A stretch of DNA of 64,000 nucleotides from Rhizobium sp. CCGE 510 (GCF_000292525.1 NZ_AEYF01000045.1:496001-560000); one strand, 5' to 3'; positions 19,555 through 28,777 are shown, counted from the stretch's first letter. The notes: generated from the sequence alone by a model not told the origin. Numbers and translations: made by a program.

Positions 19555-20406
19555 TCACCGCAAGTGGGCGTCGATAGCAGAAACGATCTCTTCCCAATCA
19601 TTGGAATGAATTTCGTGGCCACCACCTTCGAGCCGAACAAGCTTCGCTGCCTTGACTGTTCGCGCCAGCAGTTCGCCGTGCTCAACCGGATAAATCGGGT
19701 CAGCCGTTCCGTGTATGACAAGGAGGGGCGCGGCAAGTTCACCCAATTTTCCTTTCAATGCCTGGCCGCCCTTCAGCATGAAATGATTGGTGGCACTGAC
19801 GAAGCTTCTCGCCCGCCGGACGTCCCGTTCGACAAAGGCGCGCGCCCGCCGTTCGTCGTAGGGATGCGCCACACCGGCAATCATCTGAGTATCCTTGACC
19901 AGGAATTCGATTATCTGGGCATTGTCTGTCCAGTCGACAGTCTCGCCCGTCGCTGCGTGCGCCATGTAGGCATCGACGGTATGCGGCAGAGCACGGGTAT
20001 CAATACCCATCGGCGTGGTGGAAATCAGCGTCAGCGTCTTGATGCGTTCGGGATGCGAGAGCGCTGCGATCTGGGCGATCGTGCCACCCAACGACATTCC
20101 GATCAGATTGGTGCTGGCGATGCCGTAGCCATCGAGTACTCTGATGGCGTCCTCAGCCATGTCGTCCATTGTGTAAGGTGGTTCCCCCGGCTTGTAGATC
20201 GTGGAGCGGCCGGTGTCTCGATTGTCGTAGCGAATGACATAAAACTTGTGATCGGCAAGTGTTTGGCAGAACTCCTCCGGCCACCACAGCATTGATGCCA
20301 TGGCGCCCATGATCAACAGGATCGGCTCATGCGTCGGGCTACCAAATGCCTGCGTGGCGATCTCGACGTCCTCAAATCTGATAATGCGTTCAGTCACTTG
20401 TGGCAT
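19555..20406 (-). CDS. Alpha/beta-hydrolase
   Basis: A 283-residue alpha/beta-fold hydrolase. The nucleophile elbow is GMSLGG, the acid is in GTADPIYP and the His in GGGHEIH. RYDNRDTGRSTIY and the cap region resemble esterases of the aclacinomycin-methylesterase type; the substrate is unknown. ATG 20406 abuts an AAAGG sequence, so GTG 20397 (protein starting MTERIIRFED) is better spaced and may be the real start. It is divergent from the large LuxR-type regulator, which may control it. Confidence 0.85.
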   Translation of the reverse strand: MPQVTERIIRFEDVEIATQAFGSPTHEPILLIMGAMASMLWWPEEFCQTLADHKFYVIRYDNRDTGRSTIYKPGEPPYTMDDMAEDAIRVLDGYGIASTNLIGMSLGGTIAQIAALSHPERIKTLTLISTTPMGIDTRALPHTVDAYMAHAATGETVDWTDNAQIIEFLVKDTQMIAGVAHPYDERRARAFVERDVRRARSFVSATNHFMLKGGQALKGKLGELAAPLLVIHGTADPIYPVEHGELLARTVKAAKLVRLEGGGHEIHSNDWEEIVSAIDAHLR

Positions 20407-20500
20407 CCTTTATTTGTATCGGGTGAAGCGGCGAAGCCTTGGGTCCGGGTACCGGCAGGCATCCCCATGATGGGGCTAAGGCAGGCGTGCCGCATCGGGA

Positions 20501-20525
20501 GTTTTGAGTAGGACCGGCTCAAAAC
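20501..20525. promoter_or_regulatory. Inverted repeat in the hydrolase/LuxR divergent gap
   Basis: GTTTTGAG (20501-20508) and CTCAAAAC (20518-20525) form a perfect 8-bp inverted repeat with a 9-base centre, between the two divergent starts. It could be an operator for the LuxR-type protein or a small hairpin in its leader. Confidence 0.35.
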
Positions 20526-20628
20526 ACTCGGGCAGCAACCGTCGGCGGCGCGCTTTCCCATCAAATCACTATTCCGGCCATGGAGGCACATCGCTCCTTT
20601 GCCGGTGTTCGTGGCGCGCAGGATGACT

Positions 20629-23556
20629 ATGCCTCCATCTCTGCTAATCTCGAACTTCACGTATCGGAGGACTTCGTTGGCGACATCCCTCAAAAGGTCC
20701 CTGTTCTCAGGCCGGGCAGCAGAACTCGATGCGATGGAAACCGCATTCCGGGACGTCTCCGGCGGGCGGCAACGCTCCATTCTTCTCGGGGCGGAAGCAG
20801 GCGGCGGCAAGAGCCGGCTGGTAGAAGAATTCGCCGACCGACTGTCGGGCCGGGCTCTCGTCTTGAAAGGCGGCTGCGTCGAGCAGCGGGAATCGGCATT
20901 GCCCTATGCGCCGGTAACGGCTGTGCTGCATGAACTGGTTCAGCTGCGTGGCGGGACGGCCGTCAGGTCGCTTGTCGGCGCCGCAAGTGTGCGCGAGCTG
21001 GCGTGGCTTCTTCCCGAATTCGGCGAGACCTCTGAAAGATACGATGCGGCCATCGCAAGAGCGCGGCTGTTCGAGGCGCTGCGAAAATTGTTCGAAGAGC
21101 TTGCACGGGAAATGCCACTCGTCCTGGTCGTCGAGGACATACATTGGGCCGATCAGGCCACGTCCGATCTGCTTCGCTTCCTCACGACGCGGCTGGCAAA
21201 AATTCGGCTGATGCTGATCGTCACCTATCGACCTGAGAAGACCAGCGGCAGCAATGCACTGCGGACGACCGTTGCGGACCTCTCGCTATCCGAGGGTGCC
21301 GAGGTGTTAAACCTTCCCCGCCTCACGCGGGCGGAGGTCGCAGCACAACTCGAAGGGCTGCTCGGGCGCCCGCCAACACCTGCTGTCATCAATAAGGTTC
21401 ATGCGCGGTGCTGCGGGATCCCGCTTTTCACCGAGGCCCTTATCGATGCGAGCGGAAACTTGCGTACGGATTTTCCCGGCTCGCTCATCGACTACCTGCT
21501 CAAAGCCGTCAGGGATTTGCCGGCGTTGACGGCCGAGCTGTTGAAATTGGTGGCGCTCGGCGGCCCGCATATCGCCCATGCGCTTCTTCGCAGCGTGGCG
21601 AACAAGTCCGACCGCGCGTTGGCAGAATTGCTGCGCCCTGCGATTTCGGCCGGGATCCTGGTGCCAGATGGTGATGGATATGCGTTCCGCCACGCCCTTA
21701 TCCACGAAGCGGTGCGAGGCGACCTGATTGCCGGTGAGAGGATGGCCATTCATCGCGCCTATGCCGAGGTGCTCGAACGCGGCCCGGTTCCAAGCTACCG
21801 GGTTTGGCATTCCGTTGCGCTCGCCCGCCACTGGCACGGCGCCGACGAAGCCGAACATTGCCTGCGGTGGGCCTGGCAATCTGCTGCAGAAGCCGCCGCC
21901 ACTTTCGCCTATGCGGACCAGATGGAGATGCTGAAGCTCGTGCTGGCGGCCTGGCCCGAAGTCGATAATGCGGCCGAACTGATCGGCGTGGAGCATTGCA
22001 GGGTGCTGGAACTGGCTGCCGATGCCGCCTGCTGGGCGGCGGAAGCGGAACAGGGACTGGCTTTTGTCGAACGCGCACTCGCCGAGGTGGATGCCGAGCG
22101 CGACGGCACGCAGCTGGCGGCACTTCTGCTGCAGCGCGCAGTGATGCGTCAGCACACACTCATCCCAGGCGAGATCGCCGACCTTGAGCGAGCGCTTGAT
22201 CATGCGCCCGATCCGACACGGCTGCGCGCCGACGGACTGGGGCAGTTTTCCCGGTCGCTGATATTGCGGGGAGAGTTCGATCGCGCCAGGCTCTTAGGAG
22301 ACGAACTGAAGGATCTGTCGGAGAGGCTCGATGACGAGGAGTACCGTATCGAGGCGCTGATCGTCGCGGCCTCTGTGGACATGGCATCGGACAGTTCCCG
22401 CATCGATGCCCATTGGAGCGTGGCCAAGCGCGCCGAGCAAGCCTCGATCGGCCGGATCGAGGTGCTGGCGGGCGCAGCACTGCTTCAAGCCCTGCTTGAG
22501 ACAGGAAATTACGCTGAGGTCATCGAAGTCGGACCGGCGATCTTTGCGCGGACCGTCGAGTTCGGCCAGGCCCGGTATATCGGGGCGATCGTGGGTTCGC
22601 CTTTGTGCCGCGCCTTGCTCGCCGTCGGCCGCGTTTCCGACGCCCTTGAGACGTGCGAACGAATGGCGGCGTTGGATCCGCTGCCGCTCGGCCTTGTTCA
22701 TGTTTTCGAATGCCAGGCGGAGATTGCGCTTGTCATAGGGGATTCGGATCGAATTTCCGCAGCCGCAAGGTCCTTGCGCGCTCTGCCACCGGGTCCTCAG
22801 GTTGCGAGCCGCGTAGCGGCCAACCTTCTGAGATTCGATATCGAAAGCGGCGCGCTGGCAGGCGACACGGATCAATCTGCGATACTGATAGGATCCGTTT
22901 CGACCCATTTCGAGAAGCACAAAAGCGTCTCGTGGCCGCTGCTGGCCTCGGCCATACGTGTTGCCGTCGATACGAATCAGAAAGATGCCGCCCGGCAGCT
23001 CGCGGACCTTGCCGCTCGGTTGCCGTGCCGCAACAGAGCGGAGGAAGCCGAGAGGCTGGGCATTTCGGCCGAGATCTCGCGCATAGCGGGGTCCGACCTC
23101 GATCTCTGGGAAGCGCTTGCCCAAAACTGGGCTGATTTGGGCCAGCCCTTTCGGCAGGCCTATGCCCTCATGCAGGCCGGCGGTGCTGCGGTGAATGCCG
23201 GCAAGCGCGCGAGGGGTGCGGGTCATTTCCGGCGAGGCGCAGATCTTGCCCATTCGATCGGCGCCCGCCTCCTCTGCGATCAGATCGAGACGCTGGCCGC
23301 AAAGGCTCGTATTGATCTTCGAGGCGGAACGGACGGCGGCATGCCGAAGCCACCTCTTGGCCTGACGGATCGGGAATTCGAGGTGCTCCGTCTTGTCGCT
23401 GCCGGACAAAGCAATCGCGAGATCGCCGACAACCTGTTCATTTCCTCGAAAACGGCGAGCGTTCATGTCTCCAACATCTTGAGCAAACTCTCCGTCCCCA
23501 GCCGCGGCGCTGCAGCCGCGATGGCGCACCGGCTGCGGATGGTTGATCCCGTCTAA
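20629..23556 (+). CDS. Large LuxR-family ATPase regulator (LAL type)
   Basis: A 975-residue regulator. An AAA-type ATPase sits at the N-terminus (Walker A GAEAGGGKS near residue 61, Walker B LVLVVEDIHWAD near 170). A long helical repeat region (about 340-880) resembles MalT/LAL sensor domains, and the C-terminal LuxR helix-turn-helix is LTDREFEVLRLVAAGQSNRE onward. Such proteins switch on target genes when ATP and an inducer bind. Start ATG 20629 lies six bases after an AGG site; ATG 20623 and TTG 20599 are alternatives. The divergent hydrolase is the obvious first target. Confidence 0.88.
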   Translation: MPPSLLISNFTYRRTSLATSLKRSLFSGRAAELDAMETAFRDVSGGRQRSILLGAEAGGGKSRLVEEFADRLSGRALVLKGGCVEQRESALPYAPVTAVLHELVQLRGGTAVRSLVGAASVRELAWLLPEFGETSERYDAAIARARLFEALRKLFEELAREMPLVLVVEDIHWADQATSDLLRFLTTRLAKIRLMLIVTYRPEKTSGSNALRTTVADLSLSEGAEVLNLPRLTRAEVAAQLEGLLGRPPTPAVINKVHARCCGIPLFTEALIDASGNLRTDFPGSLIDYLLKAVRDLPALTAELLKLVALGGPHIAHALLRSVANKSDRALAELLRPAISAGILVPDGDGYAFRHALIHEAVRGDLIAGERMAIHRAYAEVLERGPVPSYRVWHSVALARHWHGADEAEHCLRWAWQSAAEAAATFAYADQMEMLKLVLAAWPEVDNAAELIGVEHCRVLELAADAACWAAEAEQGLAFVERALAEVDAERDGTQLAALLLQRAVMRQHTLIPGEIADLERALDHAPDPTRLRADGLGQFSRSLILRGEFDRARLLGDELKDLSERLDDEEYRIEALIVAASVDMASDSSRIDAHWSVAKRAEQASIGRIEVLAGAALLQALLETGNYAEVIEVGPAIFARTVEFGQARYIGAIVGSPLCRALLAVGRVSDALETCERMAALDPLPLGLVHVFECQAEIALVIGDSDRISAAARSLRALPPGPQVASRVAANLLRFDIESGALAGDTDQSAILIGSVSTHFEKHKSVSWPLLASAIRVAVDTNQKDAARQLADLAARLPCRNRAEEAERLGISAEISRIAGSDLDLWEALAQNWADLGQPFRQAYALMQAGGAAVNAGKRARGAGHFRRGADLAHSIGARLLCDQIETLAAKARIDLRGGTDGGMPKPPLGLTDREFEVLRLVAAGQSNREIADNLFISSKTASVHVSNILSKLSVPSRGAAAAMAHRLRMVDPV

Positions 23557-23737
23557 ATTTGAGCTTCCAGGAGGTTGCCTGGCAAAACCCCGATATTTGC
23601 CGCTCTCACGATGCCGGCATCGCATTCAATTCTATCGGTGCTTAGGCATTTTGCCTGATGTGCTCGTGCGGCCTTACGCTGAGCTTGGCGATATGAAGCG
23701 CTGAGCGGCGTTAGTATTCCATCATTCGGAGGTCAAA

Positions 23738-24346
23738 ATGCCCATTTCTTCCGCCACCTTGGCCGCCACCCAACGCACGATCGACTCCTATGAAGAGTGT
23801 GCCGATGATTATAGTGGCATCGTTGATCCGTTTCCCTCGCCCAGTCTGGAAGCGGCATTGCGTCAGGTCGCGGTCGCCGCCGGCAATGGCGGCCGGATCC
23901 TTGAGATTGGCTCGGGCCTCGGATGGGATGCGGATTTCCTTGAGACCCAGGGCGTTTTGGTAAGGCGAACCGATGCCACGCAACGCTTTCTCGAACTGCA
24001 GGCCGCGCGCGGCAAGCAGGGCGAGTTCCTCAACGTCATCGCCGACGACCTCGGCGGCCCCTATGACGCCGTGATCGCTCTCTGTGTCCTCATCCACGTG
24101 CCTCGCGACCAGACCGGCCAAGTCGTCGAAAAGATCGTCGCCGCGCTGCGCCCCGGAGGCGTCTTCCTGGTGACGATGCGTGATGGCGACGGGGAGACCA
24201 GCGCTGCCTACCATATGACCTACTGGCGCCGGGACGACTTCGCGCTGTGCATCAAGGCCGCCGGTATGGAGCTTGAATGGGACGCATACCGCATGGGTCG
24301 TAACGACGAAGCGTGGAACACGTTTTTCGCACGACGGCCGGGATGA
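23738..24346 (+). CDS. Class I SAM-dependent methyltransferase
   Basis: A 202-residue methyltransferase. Motif I is ILEIGSGLGWDADFLE (about residues 53-68), the acidic loop is VRRTDAT, motif post-I/II is YDAVIALCVLIHVP and motif III is LRPGGVFLVTMRDG. The start is clear: CGGAGGT precedes ATG 23738. The N-terminal helix with Tyr-Ala-Asp-Tyr-like spacing is common in small-molecule methyltransferases. No neighbour points to its substrate. Confidence 0.87.
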   Translation: MPISSATLAATQRTIDSYEECADDYSGIVDPFPSPSLEAALRQVAVAAGNGGRILEIGSGLGWDADFLETQGVLVRRTDATQRFLELQAARGKQGEFLNVIADDLGGPYDAVIALCVLIHVPRDQTGQVVEKIVAALRPGGVFLVTMRDGDGETSAAYHMTYWRRDDFALCIKAAGMELEWDAYRMGRNDEAWNTFFARRPG

Positions 24347-24408
24347 AGCCGCGCGTTTCGCGGTTTTCGGCGAGCGTGAAGGGCCTACCAAACAGCGCTG
24401 GCCCCTTT

Positions 24409-25503
24409 CTATCTCCAGCTCGTGTAATCGGCGGCGACGCAACCGAACGGCGCACGGTCCTGACCAAACCGCTTCTTGAGCTGCTCGCATCCCCATTCGT
24501 TTAACGGCGCCGGCATGAGATTGTTGATGTCCATGCCAGGCGATTGGAATGGCGTCGACGAGCTCATGACGTACCAAAGCCAGAAGCCGACCACACCGAC
24601 GACGATTAGAAGCAACACACCGAAGAAAAGCTGCAGCCGCTTCCAGATCGACAGCGTCTTTTTGGGTCCTTCGATCAGCACCGGCACACTCTGATCGCCT
24701 GCTTGTTGGTGCACTAGAGGCGCAAGAGCAGCGGTGCGCTCGTCCTCCGTAAGTTCAACGCGCTGCAGACGGTCGTCCAGAAGCACTGGCAGGGCTGTAT
24801 TGCCATGCCTGACAGCCAGTCCAATCGCCTTGCCATTGGCTTCACCGACGATCAGAGGCTCCTGTCCGCTCGTCATCCGCGTGTAAGCCGATCGGCCGGT
24901 TTTGTCGCCGGCAATCTTGTCATTGTAGGTGATGGAAAGGACGCCGCGTTTGCGGTCGAATGCGCTGATCTCAACCGGCACGGGGATCAGCCTGGCCGGC
25001 CGGCGCAATTGGCCCTTGACCCGCCAAATGCGGATGCCGAGAAAAATCATCCCCAAGCTCATGCCGCCAAGCAGAACCACAAACAGAGTGAGGGTGATGA
25101 TCCTGTTCCAGAGCATGTCCAGACCCAGGCTCATCGTCGCGAGTTCCGGATGATCGGCGGAAATCACAAGACCGGTTTCGTAGTCGCCGGTATGGAAATC
25201 GACGAACATGACCTCGACCTCGGTGTCGTAGTTTCGTCCACCGTAGCTGTAGACAAGCCGTGCCTCGCAGTCGGTAAAGACCGCCTTGCGTGTCGTGCAT
25301 TTCCCGTTTTGCACGTCGCCATCTTCGAGTACCAAAGGGTTCTGGCTGATTTGAAAATCGCGGATCACGCCCGGTGCTTCCGAGACGAATAGAAAGACGG
25401 CCAATGCCAGGATAATGGGCGTTGCCCAGAAGTAAGCGTTCGGCGTGGAGATGACGTTGCGCGCCAATGAAAGCGGGCGACTGGGGAGCACAATCGAAGA
25501 CAA
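24409..25503 (-). CDS. Unknown membrane protein with three predicted membrane segments
   Basis: A 364-residue protein without a recognised family. Membrane segments are near residues 24-42 (YFWATPIILALAVFLFV), 133-158 (IITLTLFVVLLGGMSLGMIFLGI) and 294-315 (FFGVLLLIVVGVVGFWLWYV). The first loop (about 45-130) would be periplasmic and has two Cys (NGKCTTRKAVFTDCEA) that could pair. The large loop between segments 2 and 3 is cytoplasmic and beta-rich. A TTG at 25503 behind AAGGGG is the likely start. Its 3' end nearly touches the methyltransferase gene. Confidence 0.7.
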   Translation of the reverse strand: MSSIVLPSRPLSLARNVISTPNAYFWATPIILALAVFLFVSEAPGVIRDFQISQNPLVLEDGDVQNGKCTTRKAVFTDCEARLVYSYGGRNYDTEVEVMFVDFHTGDYETGLVISADHPELATMSLGLDMLWNRIITLTLFVVLLGGMSLGMIFLGIRIWRVKGQLRRPARLIPVPVEISAFDRKRGVLSITYNDKIAGDKTGRSAYTRMTSGQEPLIVGEANGKAIGLAVRHGNTALPVLLDDRLQRVELTEDERTAALAPLVHQQAGDQSVPVLIEGPKKTLSIWKRLQLFFGVLLLIVVGVVGFWLWYVMSSSTPFQSPGMDINNLMPAPLNEWGCEQLKKRFGQDRAPFGCVAADYTSWR

Positions 25504-25826
25504 TGGCGTCGGACCCCTTCATGTGACGGCGCCGCGCGCCGGTAAAGTTTCAGATAGCGACCAATGACGAACAGCGGCGTTGGCGTCATTCTGATCGGCT
25601 TGTACAATCCCGTTGTGTGATCCCGATCTACAACCTGAAGCGAGGTATTCGCAATCTCTTTTTTGCACGCGTGGGCAGCATTCCTAAGTCGATCCCGTTG
25701 ATACGTGTTCGCATGACACCACCACAACAAGAGGAGTAATGTTGCAAGCCTGAATGCTTCCCATACGGAACCAAATCACCGCCGAGCGATTATATGACAA
25801 CCCTCCTCCTCGATTAGCTGAGCGTC
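25504..25826. other. Intergenic, divergent promoters expected
   Basis: About 320 bases between two divergent unknown genes. No tRNA, hairpin or convincing frame was found. A GGAAC at 25767 lacks a matching -10 at the right distance. Confidence 0.4.
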
Positions 25827-25862
25827 ATGATGCCGATGTCCCGCGGGCCGAAAATTATCCAC

Positions 25863-26375
25863 ATGATCAAGGTCTTTACATGCTCCATCGCCATTGCGAC
25901 CGGGTCGGGGGTCATGGCCGCCGGTGCCCATGCCGACGAATCAGTATTCTTGAAAACACTTGCAGGAAGTTGGAGCGGTAAAGGGACGGTGAAAGTGCGG
26001 ACAAATGCGCCCACCCTCAAAGTCACGTGCCGCTTTAAGTCGGACACAAACGCAAGTTCCCTCGCACTCAATGGGCGCTGCACCAGCCTCATGGTTTTTT
26101 CCCGCATTATCAGCGCCAATCTCAAGGCGAGCGGTGACAACTACACCGGCTCCTATGTTGGGGCGGGAACCGGCACCGCGGGTCTTGGCGGAAAGCGCAA
26201 CGGTGATGCGATAAACCTCGCGATAAAGTGGGCGAAGGAGGTCAATGGCGATCGACGTGCGCAGATGACGATCAGAAAAATCGGAGCGTCGGGCATGCGC
26301 CTCACCACGGTCGATACCGACCCCGCCACAGGCCGATCGGTTGTCACGAGCCTGATCGACCTTCAACGAAGCTAG
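25863..26375 (+). CDS. Unknown exported protein
   Basis: A 170-residue protein with a signal peptide (MIKVFTCSIAIATGSGVMAAGAHA, cut before DESV). The mature part starts with LKTLAGSWSGKGTVKV and is rich in beta-strand-like alternation, ending TSLIDLQRS. Two Cys (near residues 61 and 76) could form a disulphide. The frame is open from ATG 25827, but the start at 25863 gives the normal signal peptide; neither has a strong ribosome site. No family is recognised. Confidence 0.65.
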   Translation: MIKVFTCSIAIATGSGVMAAGAHADESVFLKTLAGSWSGKGTVKVRTNAPTLKVTCRFKSDTNASSLALNGRCTSLMVFSRIISANLKASGDNYTGSYVGAGTGTAGLGGKRNGDAINLAIKWAKEVNGDRRAQMTIRKIGASGMRLTTVDTDPATGRSVVTSLIDLQRS

Positions 26376-26485
26376 TGTCTTCGCTGCTTTTGAATTGCGT
26401 CATCGGCATGAAGGTTGATAGAGATGCGTCGGCGGTATAGTTTCGCTTTCGCAAATCGACGAATGACACAAGGAATAGTTATCTC

Positions 26486-26689
26486 ATGCCGACAGGTACG
26501 GTTAAATTCTTCAATGACGACAAGGGCTTCGGCTTCATTACCCCTGAGGATGGCGGACAGGACGTGTTCGTACACGTGTCTGCGCTGCAGCGCGGCGGGT
26601 CGCTTCGCGAAGGCGACAAGGTCAGCTTCGACGTCGGACAGGATCGCAAGACCGGTAAATCAAAGGCTGAGAACGTCTCAACCCTCTGA
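26486..26689 (+). CDS. Cold-shock domain protein (CspA family)
   Basis: A 67-residue single cold-shock domain, full length for the family. It starts MPTGTVKFFNDDKGFGFI, with RNP1 as KGFGFI and RNP2 as DVFVHVS, the RNA/ssDNA-binding surface. It probably melts RNA structure during cold or growth transitions. A clear terminator follows, so it is a single-gene unit. Confidence 0.95.
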   Translation: MPTGTVKFFNDDKGFGFITPEDGGQDVFVHVSALQRGGSLREGDKVSFDVGQDRKTGKSKAENVSTL

Positions 26690-26705
26690 TCAAAAGTCGA
26701 AGATT

Positions 26706-26732
26706 GCCCAGCCCGCGTTAAGCGGGTTGGGC
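26706..26732 (+). terminator. Terminator after the cold-shock gene
   Basis: An 11-bp GC-rich stem (26706-26716 with 26722-26732, one G-U pair) and a 5-base loop lie 17 bases after the stop. A short T-containing tail follows. Confidence 0.75.
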
Positions 26733-26867
26733 TCGTTGTCACGGTCTGCAGGCAAGAACGCCTTGGCGCGATAGGCTGTCACGACCGTAATCAAGCGCTG
26801 CGCGTGTCGTTTTGGGGTACCGGGACGGCAAGGGGTTTCACGCATTCACTTTAAATGCCAAGAGTCA

Positions 26868-27200
26868 TTACCCTGACAGGATACTGTCGGCGGCCTTCTC
26901 GGCAATCATGATCACCGGCGAGTTGGTATCGCCCGAGACGATCGTCGGCATGATCGACGCATCGACGACCCACAGCTTTGCCAGCCCATGCACCCGCAAT
27001 TGCGAATCGACGACAGCCATCGTGTGCCCATCTTACAGGTGCCGACCGGATGGAAGATCGTTGTGGCGATATCGCCGACGCGGCGAATCAGATCCTCGTC
27101 ACTTTGGTATTCCGCGCCCGGCAGCATCTCCTGCGGCCGGTATTTGGCGATGGCACCAGCCTCCATGAGCCTACGAGCATGCCGAATCGATTTGGTCGCA
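26868..27200 (-). pseudogene. GMC oxidoreductase (choline-dehydrogenase type) C-terminal remnant
   Basis: Only the last hundred or so codons of a flavin GMC oxidoreductase remain. The frame reads KSIRHARRLMEAG... to ATTIFHPVGTCKMG. It then shifts, and the neighbouring frame continues MAVVDSQLRVHGLAKLWVVD... to AEKAADSIL and TAA at 26868-26870. Between the two pieces, where intact proteins read roughly KMGTDDPMAVVD, bases are missing. The catalytic-site His of FHPVGTCKMG is present, but the FAD domain is absent. It is therefore a truncated, frameshifted pseudogene. Confidence 0.85.
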
Positions 27201-27201
27201 A

Positions 27202-27444
27202 TTAATGAAGGACGCCGGCTTCTTCCGCCGCAATCTTGAATGCCAATGCGGCCGCGGATGAATCGGCCCGCCCGTCGACGGCGTCCGTGCAGATCTTCTT
27301 CGCGACGGCGAAGGATGCTGCTCTCTTACGCGGCCAACAGGTCATGAGATATGCAAGCGCGTCCCTGCTACTGCGGATACTCTTAAGGTGGTCGCCATCC
27401 CCAATGATGACCTCAACCGGCTGGTCCCAAAAATCGCGGCGCAT
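27202..27444 (-). CDS. DUF982-domain protein
   Basis: An 80-residue protein. FWDQPVEVIIGDG at the start, the central ALAYLMTCWP and the C-terminal ALAFKIAAEEAGVL are the DUF982 pattern found in many copies in rhizobia; its function is unknown. ATG 27444 is chosen because GAGGAGA stands just upstream; the frame is open to 27507, but that extension overlaps the promoter. A perfect EcfG-type promoter lies 34 bp upstream, so it should be induced in the general stress response. Confidence 0.8.
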   Translation of the reverse strand: MRRDFWDQPVEVIIGDGDHLKSIRSSRDALAYLMTCWPRKRAASFAVAKKICTDAVDGRADSSAAALAFKIAAEEAGVLH

Positions 27445-27477
27445 CGACGTCTCCTCAGCTCTTTCGGCTATCGGCTG

Positions 27478-27502
27478 AACGTCATCTGCGCAGGCTCGTT
27501 CC
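27478..27502 (-). promoter_or_regulatory. EcfG-type promoter of the DUF982 gene
   Basis: On the minus strand GGAAC (27502-27498), 16 bp, CGTT (27481-27478): an exact match to the alphaproteobacterial general-stress sigma signature, correctly placed ahead of the start at 27444. Confidence 0.75.
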
Positions 27503-27692
27503 AGCATAGGGCTTTGGTCCTATGAACAGCCGTCGGCCGGACCAAGACGCTTGGCGAAAATTCCATCGGCGAACGATCTGGCCGGTACACGCTGCGCGTC
27601 GTGGGCGGTTCTCGTCCACTGGATTGTGATCCTCCTTGGCTGTACAGCAAGGGAGGTATTCCGAGCCCATCCCATTGAGGTGCAATTCGTCG

Positions 27693-28262
27693 ATGACAAA
27701 AAAAGTTTATCTGGCCGGTCCGGAGGTCTTCCTTCCAAACGCCCGTGAAATGCTCGACCGGAAGGCAGCGCTTGCCCGCGAGGCGGGACTTTTCCCACTT
27801 TCGCCGGGTGATCTGGAAATCCCGCAGACGAACTCGAAGCGCGAGCGGGCAGCGGCGATAAACGCGGTGGACGAAAAGATGATGATGGAGGCTGACGCCA
27901 TCATCGCCAATCTGACGCCCTTTCGTGGCATTGCGGCCGATGCGGGCACGGCCTTCGAACTCGGCTTTATGTGCGCAAGTGGCAAACCGGTATTCGCCTA
28001 CACGAATGTGGCCCGGAATCACAGCGAACGCGTGAGCGATCTGTATGGCGGGGCCCTCGTCTATGATGCGGAAGGTCGACTGCGGGACCCGAACGGCATT
28101 GCGGTTGAGGATTTCGGCTTGGCCGACAATCTGATGCTGCACGCCGGAATCGAGCGGCGCGGCGGCGTCCTCATCGTCGGAGACGCGCCTCGGGATGCGC
28201 TCTATACCGACCTTGCCGCGTTCAAGACGTGTCTCGCCATCGTCGTTGAAAAGCTGCGCTAA
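27693..28262 (+). CDS. Nucleoside 2-deoxyribosyltransferase-like protein
   Basis: A 189-residue protein of the nucleoside deoxyribosyltransferase family. KKVYLAGPEVF at the N-terminus, the middle DAIIANLTPFRG and DAGTAFELGFM (catalytic Glu) are the family signatures. It moves deoxyribose between bases or hydrolyses modified nucleotides in salvage or clean-up. ATG 27693 starts the YLAGP strand at the usual distance; the longer frame from 27636 adds no family sequence. Confidence 0.85.
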   Translation: MTKKVYLAGPEVFLPNAREMLDRKAALAREAGLFPLSPGDLEIPQTNSKRERAAAINAVDEKMMMEADAIIANLTPFRGIAADAGTAFELGFMCASGKPVFAYTNVARNHSERVSDLYGGALVYDAEGRLRDPNGIAVEDFGLADNLMLHAGIERRGGVLIVGDAPRDALYTDLAAFKTCLAIVVEKLR

Positions 28263-28363
28263 AATGCTTGGTTCAGGCGTTCGAGGTCGAGGTCGAGGAT
28301 GAATCGCCCGAATTCGTTTATCATCCGCGCAAAGCTATGATTTGGTCCCGTTCAAGCGCTGGT

Positions 28364-28681
28364 CTACCCAAGTATCTGTTGCGGCAGCGTTAGTCCGAAG
28401 GCGGCGCGGGCCATCAGGCAGGCGTCATCTCCGGGAACGCATTCGCGACAAACGACAGGCCGGATTTCGTAGACGAGACAGGATGTCTCAAAACCGACCC
28501 GACCTGACAGCGCATCGCAACGCGATCCGCTACAACGCATTCCCGTCTCGTCTGCGGCAACAAAGCGCGGTGGCAGCAAGTCAAGAGCATCATCACTTTC
28601 CGTGGAAAATCTCGGCCAATCAGCCGAGAACGAGCAGCACGCACCGCAGGCTTGGCAATCTACATCGCTTAGTGAGTTCAT
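28364..28681 (-). CDS. YkgJ-type cysteine-cluster protein
   Basis: A 105-residue protein with the CxxCxxCC motif of the YkgJ family (DCQACGACCSF, Cys 9, 12, 15 and 16). Further Cys follow in MRCSGSRCDAL, SCLVYEIRPVVCRECVPGDDAC, the usual EIRP..CR segment. These residues probably hold a zinc or Fe-S centre; the cellular role is not settled. It stands alone, with its 3' end facing a short gap after the deoxyribosyltransferase gene. Confidence 0.88.
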   Translation of the reverse strand: MNSLSDVDCQACGACCSFSADWPRFSTESDDALDLLPPRFVAADETGMRCSGSRCDALSGRVGFETSCLVYEIRPVVCRECVPGDDACLMARAAFGLTLPQQILG

Positions 28682-28777
28682 ACCCAGTTCCTACCACGAC
28701 ACCTGCCGACTACGCAAAGTGCTTGAAACGGAACTCGGATTGGATATCGGACGATGCGCTCGCTTCCGGCTGAAGGA

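Noticed and set aside
20629..23556. LuxR-type protein as a quorum-sensing receptor
   Set aside because: There is no acyl-homoserine-lactone-binding domain and no synthase gene nearby; the N-terminus is an ATPase, so it is a LAL/MalT-type regulator.
25767..25791. GGAAC upstream of the unknown exported protein as an EcfG promoter
   Set aside because: The -10 at 16-bp spacing reads GATT and at 15-bp spacing CGAT; neither fits well enough.
28280..28300. Short tandem GAGGTC-type repeat after the deoxyribosyltransferase gene
   Set aside because: Only about three copies of six bases; too short to call a repeat locus.
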